A stretch of DNA of 10,225 nucleotides from Candidatus Jordarchaeum madagascarense (lineage in GTDB: Archaea > Asgardarchaeota > Jordiarchaeia > Jordiarchaeales > Jordiarchaeaceae). Of the stretch, positions 5,753-10,225 are shown in pieces. The translations under genes were made by a program, and so were the position numbers. The notes below the pieces were generated by a model that was given only the letters and a program-made list of their open reading frames with translations, had not been told where the DNA came from and searched no databases. The stretch is taken from assembly GCA_019056875.1 (NCBI GenBank), contig DXJA01000105.1, positions 1 through 10,225 on the forward strand, written 5' to 3'. Position 1 is the stretch's first letter, and every line of letters begins with the position of its first letter.

Positions 5753-5782
5753 ATTGGATAGATGATTTTTCCTCTATCCAAT
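5753..5782. repeat. 10-bp perfect inverted repeat abutting the CPBP TATA box
   Basis: ATTGGATAGA (5753-5762) and TCTATCCAAT (5773-5782) are exact reverse complements separated by 10 bases. The repeat sits directly upstream of the TATA box of the protease gene, where it would cover the BRE element. Its position suggests a regulator binding site. It also lies 58 bases past the stop codon of the oxidoreductase operon and could form a 3' hairpin, but no T-run follows it on that strand, which argues against a simple terminator. Confidence 0.6.
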
Positions 5783-5840
5783 ATTCTTATCTGTGTGATA
5801 ATAGGTAAATTTTCGCTGCTTCTATTTGAAAGTGATTTTC

Positions 5841-7409
5841 CTATTTTTTTGATGATATGTAGTGATCCGAATCCGAGACGCCGTTGGGATCGAATGCTTC
5901 TTTTATTTTACGGAGCCAGTTCTGGTAATTGCCACAGTGTGGACCAAATAGGTCGTGCATTTTGTCTCCCACGATGAAGAACGGGATGCCTAAGCTGTGC
6001 TCTATGTCCGCTTCGTTGCACTCCATTGAGTAATCCGCGTATCCCTTGCAGGATTCAGGATCAGTGGGTTCGTATATTGTAGGCATCTCCATGTGAGCAA
6101 AGTGTCCCTGCTCGTAAAATGTAATCCACATACCCTCTCCTCTGTCGTCGCCGATTAGCTCTTCTTTAATGTACTTGAGTTTAATGTCTTTGTTCACCTT
6201 AGCTATGTTTATCGACATGGATATGGTGTCCATTCCTCCATGGGTGCTCTGGAAGCAGGAGGTGAAGCGGAAAGCGTGGCTTCCCAGCATGTTTCTAACG
6301 CCTTCGGCGTAGCTTATCGATGGAGGAGTCACTACCCCTTTTTCAACAAGATCCTCACCGCCTGTTTCCTTTATTATTTCATCTACCAGCTTCGTTCTGT
6401 ACTTGAACTCCCTTTCAGTATGTGCCGCAACCAGTACGATGAAGTACCTCTGAGCCTTGGTCATCAGATCTGACAAAATTTTTTCAATAGTTTCTTCTCT
6501 AGTGTTAGAGAACATTGTAGCCAATCCCTCTTGGGAAGAAGCCATAGCCATCATACTGACCTCGGCTTCCCCGATCCTGTAATAAGCGTTCTCGAACGCG
6601 TCCCAGTCCGGAAAATTAATCACGTACATTTTCCAGTAGGGCGGAACCTCAAACTCGTAGTTGGGAATAATCCCACTCACTTTCCATTCTCGGGAACCGG
6701 ACCATGGATATAGCTTAATCGCAGATTTGGTAAATACGCCGAGACCACCAAAGGCACCCATAAATCCTCTCACAACCCCTCTCAGACTCGGCCCGGGACC
6801 ATCTCCACTAAACCATTCCTCACCAGAGTTAAGTGAGCCCAATCTCAATATTTCACCCGTTGGCAGAACCCATTCCACAGCTAGAACGTTACGGCCACTA
6901 AAACCGGTGCTGGCGGAGGTGAATCCTGGTCCAACCATAGAAGTGTGACTTGCGAGGGGTGATGTTTGAGGACCCGCTCCCTGCATATGGTGGTTTAACC
7001 CTCTCTTTATCAATTCTGATTGAAGCTGAGCATTGGTCACGTAGGGTTCAATAACCGCGTACATGTTCCTCTCATTTATCTCAATAATCTTGTTCATTCT
7101 CCTCAGATCCAACTGTATCACACCGGGACCAGACACCGCCCCCCAGACGCCGAAGCCTGTACTATGAGCTTTAGCTCTGATACCAAACTCGTTACAAATC
7201 TTCATTATTGCCTGAACCTCACTGGTGCAGCAGGGTAGTAATACTGCTTCCGGTCTATAACCAAACCGTAAGGGTTCCTCACCCCTCAGAGCACGTTCAA
7301 CCTCGGTGCACCACTGATAGGCGTAGGTGTCAAGAATGGCGGGTTCCTCGGTAATGTTCTCAGACCCCACAACTTTCTCTAAAGCCCTGTAAACCTCTCT
7401 CTCCAACAT
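5841..7409 (-). CDS. FAD-binding oxidoreductase, PCMH/VAO type, last gene of the operon
   Basis: 522 residues, starting at an ATG that directly follows the TAA of the upstream gene, with GGAGG 10 bases before it; translational coupling is likely. The N-terminal PCMH-type FAD domain (about 45-235) shows RPEAVLLP (52-59), the pyrophosphate-loop-like STGFGVWGA (83-91), IQLDLRRMNKI (98-108), VIEPYVTNAQL (119-129), SGDGPGPSLRG (201-211) and FGGLGVFTKSAIKL (220-233). The GPGPSLRG to GVFTK stretch resembles vanillyl-alcohol oxidase/4-cresol dehydrogenase relatives as much as GlcD. The C-terminal domain ends with EAFDPNG (504-510), typical of FAD-linked oxidases. It is homologous to the first gene of the operon, sharing QG-x3-H-x-E (434-441 here). 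It probably forms a complex with that protein and the Fe-S protein, oxidising a hydroxyacid or alcohol-type substrate and passing electrons to iron-sulfur clusters. The substrate is unknown. No signal peptide is present, so it is cytoplasmic. Confidence 0.88.
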   Translation of the reverse strand: MLEREVYRALEKVVGSENITEEPAILDTYAYQWCTEVERALRGEEPLRFGYRPEAVLLPCCTSEVQAIMKICNEFGIRAKAHSTGFGVWGAVSGPGVIQLDLRRMNKIIEINERNMYAVIEPYVTNAQLQSELIKRGLNHHMQGAGPQTSPLASHTSMVGPGFTSASTGFSGRNVLAVEWVLPTGEILRLGSLNSGEEWFSGDGPGPSLRGVVRGFMGAFGGLGVFTKSAIKLYPWSGSREWKVSGIIPNYEFEVPPYWKMYVINFPDWDAFENAYYRIGEAEVSMMAMASSQEGLATMFSNTREETIEKILSDLMTKAQRYFIVLVAAHTEREFKYRTKLVDEIIKETGGEDLVEKGVVTPPSISYAEGVRNMLGSHAFRFTSCFQSTHGGMDTISMSINIAKVNKDIKLKYIKEELIGDDRGEGMWITFYEQGHFAHMEMPTIYEPTDPESCKGYADYSMECNEADIEHSLGIPFFIVGDKMHDLFGPHCGNYQNWLRKIKEAFDPNGVSDSDHYISSKK

Positions 7410-8687
7410 TTATACACTGCCTCCTAAACTTTTCAGAACGAGTTCTGTCAGGTCATAGAACTCCATATCTTCGCCTCTCTCTTTGATTGCGTCCTTAAGG
7501 TTTGTAGAGCAGAATGGACAGCAGGAAACCAGTGCCTCCGCTCCAGTGGACTTGGCCTCCTCGATCCTGTTACTTGCTGTCCAGACAGCGAAATCCGGGA
7601 AGGCAGACTTTACTCCACCTCCGGCTCCGCAACAGTAGGCATACTCCTTTATTCTCTCCATTTCCACCAGCTCCAAGCCCGGAATACTTTTTAGAACATT
7701 TCTTGGAGCTTCGTAGACACCGTTTGCTCCTCGTTTGATAACCTTTGGAGGAACAGGTATGTAGACACGCGAAACAATCTTCATCATCTGTCCCTCCCAG
7801 GGAGTGTAGGGCTCGGAGTTTCTTCCAAGGTGGCAGGGGTCATGGTACGTTACCTTTAAGGGAACTTCTTTGTTTAGCTCCAATTCGCCATTTCTCAGCA
7901 TGGTGTCCAGAAGCTCCGAGGTGTGAACGACCTCAAAGTCTGTGTTAAGGTAACGAGGATATTCCACCTTGAACATGCTGTAGCAGCCGGCGCAACTGGT
8001 TACAATTCTCTTTATGCCCTGAGCTTTCAGTTTCTCAACATTGTTCCGCATAAGGTTGAGGGCTTCTTTTCTTGCACCCACTCTCATCATGGGGCTACCG
8101 CAACAGTACTCCTCGGAGCCCAGCATTGTGAATTCCAGACCTGCTTTATCAAATATTTTAGTTGTTGCTTGGGCTATCTCCTGTCTCCGGTAGGAGGTGG
8201 TGCAACCCACGAAGTAGGCAGTGTCAGAGTTTTCTTGTAAATCCATATTTTTGGGTAGCCAAGAAAGTCTCTTTTCGTGAGGTTCACCGTAAGGGTTATG
8301 GTTCAAGTCTATGCTCTCCATCCATTTCTTGTGCTCAGGCATTGGGCCAACCCCGCTCTCTACGCAGTGTGTCCTCAGCTCACTTATTACCTCGAGCGGT
8401 TCCAATTCGAAGAAGAATTTGCAGGAAACATCACAGCCTCCACAGGCGGTACACCGGTAAATAACTTTGAGGAGCTCATCTGTGTACTCGATTCTGCCCT
8501 TGAGCATAGCCTGCCCGATAATCATTTTTCCACCACCGGAGTAGGCGTGGAAGTTGTACCGCTCAATAGCCGGACAGATGGCTGAGAATTTCTGACTCTT
8601 AACCTGCAAAGCCGGTATAAACTTACAATTAGAGCACCTAATACAGCCAGGCATTACCTTCTCATAATCACTCAAACTCATTTCCAT
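7410..8687 (-). CDS. HdrD/GlcF-like iron-sulfur protein with two CCG domains
   Basis: 425 residues. Two N-terminal cluster motifs are visible: C15, C18, C21 and C38-Pro (CxxCxxC-x16-CP, an expanded version of the ferredoxin motif) and the canonical C79-x2-C82-x2-C85-x3-C89. Two cysteine-rich CCG domains follow. The first, C162-x32-CC(195-196)-x35-C232-x2-C235, fits the family pattern exactly. The second has C285 in DPCH, CCG at 352-354 and CCPFC at 389-393, with a longer first spacing. In HdrB/HdrD such domains bind noncubane [4Fe-4S] clusters. The protein should accept electrons from the flanking FAD subunits and hand them to an unidentified acceptor, as GlcF does in glycolate oxidase. AGGTG, overlapping the previous stop codon, lies 7 bases before the ATG; another ATG occurs two codons later. 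No membrane segment is seen. The gene is 10 bases from its upstream neighbour and abuts the downstream one, so a three-gene operon is nearly certain. Confidence 0.9.
   Translation of the reverse strand: MEMSLSDYEKVMPGCIRCSNCKFIPALQVKSQKFSAICPAIERYNFHAYSGGGKMIIGQAMLKGRIEYTDELLKVIYRCTACGGCDVSCKFFFELEPLEVISELRTHCVESGVGPMPEHKKWMESIDLNHNPYGEPHEKRLSWLPKNMDLQENSDTAYFVGCTTSYRRQEIAQATTKIFDKAGLEFTMLGSEEYCCGSPMMRVGARKEALNLMRNNVEKLKAQGIKRIVTSCAGCYSMFKVEYPRYLNTDFEVVHTSELLDTMLRNGELELNKEVPLKVTYHDPCHLGRNSEPYTPWEGQMMKIVSRVYIPVPPKVIKRGANGVYEAPRNVLKSIPGLELVEMERIKEYAYCCGAGGGVKSAFPDFAVWTASNRIEEAKSTGAEALVSCCPFCSTNLKDAIKERGEDMEFYDLTELVLKSLGGSV
7420..7424 (-). promoter_or_regulatory. Ribosome binding site (GGAGG) of the last FAD gene
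   Basis: GGAGG lies inside the final codons of the iron-sulfur gene, 10 bases before the ATG at 7409. The upstream TAA and this ATG are adjacent, so ribosomes may reinitiate. Confidence 0.55.
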
Positions 8688-8694
8688 TTCTTAA

Positions 8695-8699
8695 CACCT
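8695..8699 (-). promoter_or_regulatory. Ribosome binding site (AGGTG) of the iron-sulfur gene
   Basis: AGGTG overlaps the TAG stop of the upstream FAD gene and precedes the ATG at 8687 by 7 bases. This supports the first rather than the third codon as the start and indicates coupled translation. Confidence 0.45.
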
Positions 8700-10176
8700 A
8701 CCCAAAACACAATTTTCCCGGATTCATCAGGTTGTTCGGATCGAAAATCGATTTAACCTTCCTCAGAGCCGAAACGGTTTCCGGGGCACAGTTCCTATAA
8801 ACGACTTCGGTAAACGGCCCATAAGGTCTGCTAAAGAAAGCTTCCTCCTTTAGGAGCACTTCGCCAGCCTTCATGTACAAATAATTAGCCCTATTTACTT
8901 CTGAAGTGTCGGAAGGGTCGTAATATATGTCGAATTCACAGTGGCAGTTGCAACCCTGAACCAAGGGCTGAATATAAACGCCGACATCTTCCTCTGAAAG
9001 ACCCTCTTTCTGCGCAACGCTGGTAAACGTGTCAAAAAACACAGGTGTCTTATCCAAGGTTGTGAGGAAAAAAAGCTCCTGACAACCACCCCTGAACCGC
9101 AGCTTCCAGTAGGGTTCCTCACAGCTCTTATCCAGTAAACCCAAAACCTCATCGCTAGAAACTCCCTCAAACTCGGACACAAGATTTACACCAGTATCCT
9201 GAGAGATGTCCGTGATGTCTCCCTCCAAGTATTCCAATTCATCATCAGCCAGTTTTCCGTGACCCGAGATACAGAGAATCAGAATCCATTTAGGAAAAAC
9301 TCTCCTAAGATTTAAGATCTCTTCTCTCTTCTTTCTCAGAATAGCAGCCAAATTCATGTTGTTTAGAATGAAAAGCTCGTCCCCTAACCTTCGCTTCAGG
9401 ACACTGTAGGAGAAATCCAAGAAATCATCCAGCGTTTCAGAGCATACAAAGAAGAGCTTTCTCTTCTCTGGCAGAATCTCGCACTTAATGGTGGCCCAGG
9501 TAACAATGCCCATGGTTCCCTGAGCTCCCTGTAGGATTCTAAACGGGTCAAACTGGGTTGGTCCCATGGGACTCTTCTGAGCACCACCAGACTCCAACTG
9601 TTCCTCAAGCGAACCCGGGCCCGCTGCTGCTCCCGTCCTGAAAACGTCGCCAGTTCCGAAAACCGCCTCGGTGCAGAGGAGAGGATCGGAAGAATCCCAG
9701 TGATACTTGGGCATGGTTACGGGTTCCCTTTCGAGGCTACTCGCCAGAACCGATTTCGAAGCCTTAGGAAGAAGAGGCATCAACAGTCTGAGACCGTGCT
9801 TGTTTGCTTCTGATACCAGCTGGGTAAAGGTCACGCCGGGCTCAACCATTACCATCCTGTTTTTTCTATCCACTCTAAGAATTCTATTCATTTTACTTAA
9901 ATCAACAATAACGGAATTGTCAACCTTAGGAATAGTGTCTCCGCGCAGTCGGGGTTTTCCCGAACTCACCGCTATAAGCGAGAAAGAGTACTTTCCCGCG
10001 GATTCAACAAGTCTGCTAACCGTGTCAACATTCCGTGGCCAAACTACACAGTAGGGTGTTCTGGGAGAGGCGAAGCTAAAATCCTTGGAATATTCGTCCA
10101 AGACCTCAGGTTCACGGGAAACATTACTCCTGCCGACAATCTCGACCAATTTATCAAAAAACGGCTCTGCGACCAA
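8698..10176 (-). CDS. FAD-binding oxidoreductase, GlcD/GlcE-like, first gene of the operon
   Basis: 492 residues from TTG at 10176, preceded by GGAGAG at 7-base spacing. Another TTG at 10191, right after an in-frame TGA, would add five residues; no in-frame ATG occurs before residue 96. The FAD domain shows VIVDLSKMNRIL (89-100), MVEPGVTFTQLV (110-121), GTGDVFRTG (174-182) and QGTMGIVTWATIK (219-231). The usual glycine-rich pyrophosphate loop is altered to SSGKPRLRG (71-79), and the usual GG segment near 145-160 is replaced by a charged stretch, so FAD contacts may differ. The C-terminus has the family hallmark FDPNNLMNPGK (478-488). QG-C-N-C-H-C-E (407-414) places three cysteines in five residues and aligns with QGHFAHME of the sister subunit. 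It is probably the second flavin subunit of the complex, as GlcE is to GlcD. Its own activity is uncertain. Confidence 0.87.
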   Translation of the reverse strand: MVAEPFFDKLVEIVGRSNVSREPEVLDEYSKDFSFASPRTPYCVVWPRNVDTVSRLVESAGKYSFSLIAVSSGKPRLRGDTIPKVDNSVIVDLSKMNRILRVDRKNRMVMVEPGVTFTQLVSEANKHGLRLLMPLLPKASKSVLASSLEREPVTMPKYHWDSSDPLLCTEAVFGTGDVFRTGAAAGPGSLEEQLESGGAQKSPMGPTQFDPFRILQGAQGTMGIVTWATIKCEILPEKRKLFFVCSETLDDFLDFSYSVLKRRLGDELFILNNMNLAAILRKKREEILNLRRVFPKWILILCISGHGKLADDELEYLEGDITDISQDTGVNLVSEFEGVSSDEVLGLLDKSCEEPYWKLRFRGGCQELFFLTTLDKTPVFFDTFTSVAQKEGLSEEDVGVYIQPLVQGCNCHCEFDIYYDPSDTSEVNRANYLYMKAGEVLLKEEAFFSRPYGPFTEVVYRNCAPETVSALRKVKSIFDPNNLMNPGKLCFG

Positions 10177-10183
10177 GTGAAAA

Positions 10184-10189
10184 CTCTCC
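10184..10189 (-). promoter_or_regulatory. Ribosome binding site (GGAGAG) supporting a TTG start at 10176
   Basis: On the minus strand GGAGAG is followed after 7 bases by TTG. The alternative TTG at 10191 overlaps this site by one base, and no good binding site lies upstream of it. The same TTGGAG string precedes the starts of the HpaB-family and CPBP genes. Confidence 0.5.
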
Positions 10190-10202
10190 AATCAAATGTT
10201 TA

Positions 10203-10220
10203 CAATTAAACAAATTAAAG
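10203..10220 (-). promoter_or_regulatory. TATA-like stretch before the oxidoreductase operon
   Basis: The minus strand has CTTTAATTTG (10211-10220) running into GTTTAATTG (10203-10211). The first would start transcription near 10190, just before the GGAGAG and the TTG at 10176. The window ends 5 bases further on, so upstream elements cannot be judged. Confidence 0.35.
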
Positions 10221-10225
10221 GGTTA

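Noticed and set aside
5704..5781. N-terminal extension of the CPBP protein from a TTG at 5781
   Set aside because: It would run through the inverted repeat and TATA box, the added 26 residues are unlike the family, and the ATG at 5703 has a good GGAG site.
6240..8585. Numerous plus-strand frames of 60-105 codons opposite the oxidoreductase operon
   Set aside because: The minus-strand genes carry cluster motifs and FAD signatures over the same bases; the plus frames have Pro/Ser/His-rich shadow composition and no ribosome binding sites.
1..10225. Mobile element, CRISPR, tRNA, rRNA or defence system
   Set aside because: I found no transposase or integrase motifs, regularly spaced repeats, cloverleaf-like stretch or rRNA-like segment. 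The orphan pair shows no nuclease, ATPase or toxin motif that would support a defence role.

Overview
The window looks like anaerobic archaeal DNA. TATA-like boxes sit about 25 bases before likely transcription starts, GGAG-type ribosome binding sites precede several genes, TTG start codons are plausible, genes are tightly packed, and ATA (Ile) and AGA/AGG (Arg) codons are common. The gene content (an HdrD-like iron-sulfur protein between two FAD oxidoreductases, a DUF362 protein, an HpaB/AbfD-family flavoprotein) fits an anaerobe, perhaps of the Bathyarchaeia type. That lineage guess is inference only; no marker gene is present. I see no rRNA, tRNA, CRISPR array, insertion sequence or replication origin, and no gene-free stretch exceeds 300 bases.

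Layout. (1) Bases 1-2549 hold two tandem plus-strand genes for paralogous, helix-rich cytoplasmic proteins of unknown family, visibly AT-richer than the rest. (2) Bases 2550-2678 are a regulatory gap with an 8-bp inverted repeat, TATA-like boxes and a 12-bp palindrome overlapping the ribosome binding site of the next gene. (3) Bases 2679-4780 hold a plus-strand pair: an HpaB/4-hydroxybutyryl-CoA dehydratase superfamily protein lacking the iron-sulfur ligands of the dehydratase, followed 11 bases later by a DUF362 protein that seems to have lost its C-terminal third. (4) Bases 4846-5703 hold a convergent CPBP-type membrane protease gene whose TATA box is abutted by a 10-bp perfect inverted repeat. 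(5) Bases 5841-10176 hold a minus-strand three-gene operon transcribed from right to left: FAD oxidoreductase, HdrD/GlcF-like iron-sulfur protein, FAD oxidoreductase.

How the genes may work together. The three-gene operon has the subunit logic of GlcDEF-like 2-hydroxyacid dehydrogenases: two diverged PCMH-type FAD subunits feed electrons to a protein with two ferredoxin-like clusters and two CCG domains. Substrate and electron acceptor cannot be read from the sequence. The HpaB/AbfD-like protein and the VAO-like look of one FAD subunit make aromatic or hydroxyacyl compounds possible substrates, but this is speculative. The most unusual items are the orphan paralogue pair, the HpaB/AbfD protein without cluster ligands, the truncated DUF362 gene, and the two palindromic sites at promoters.
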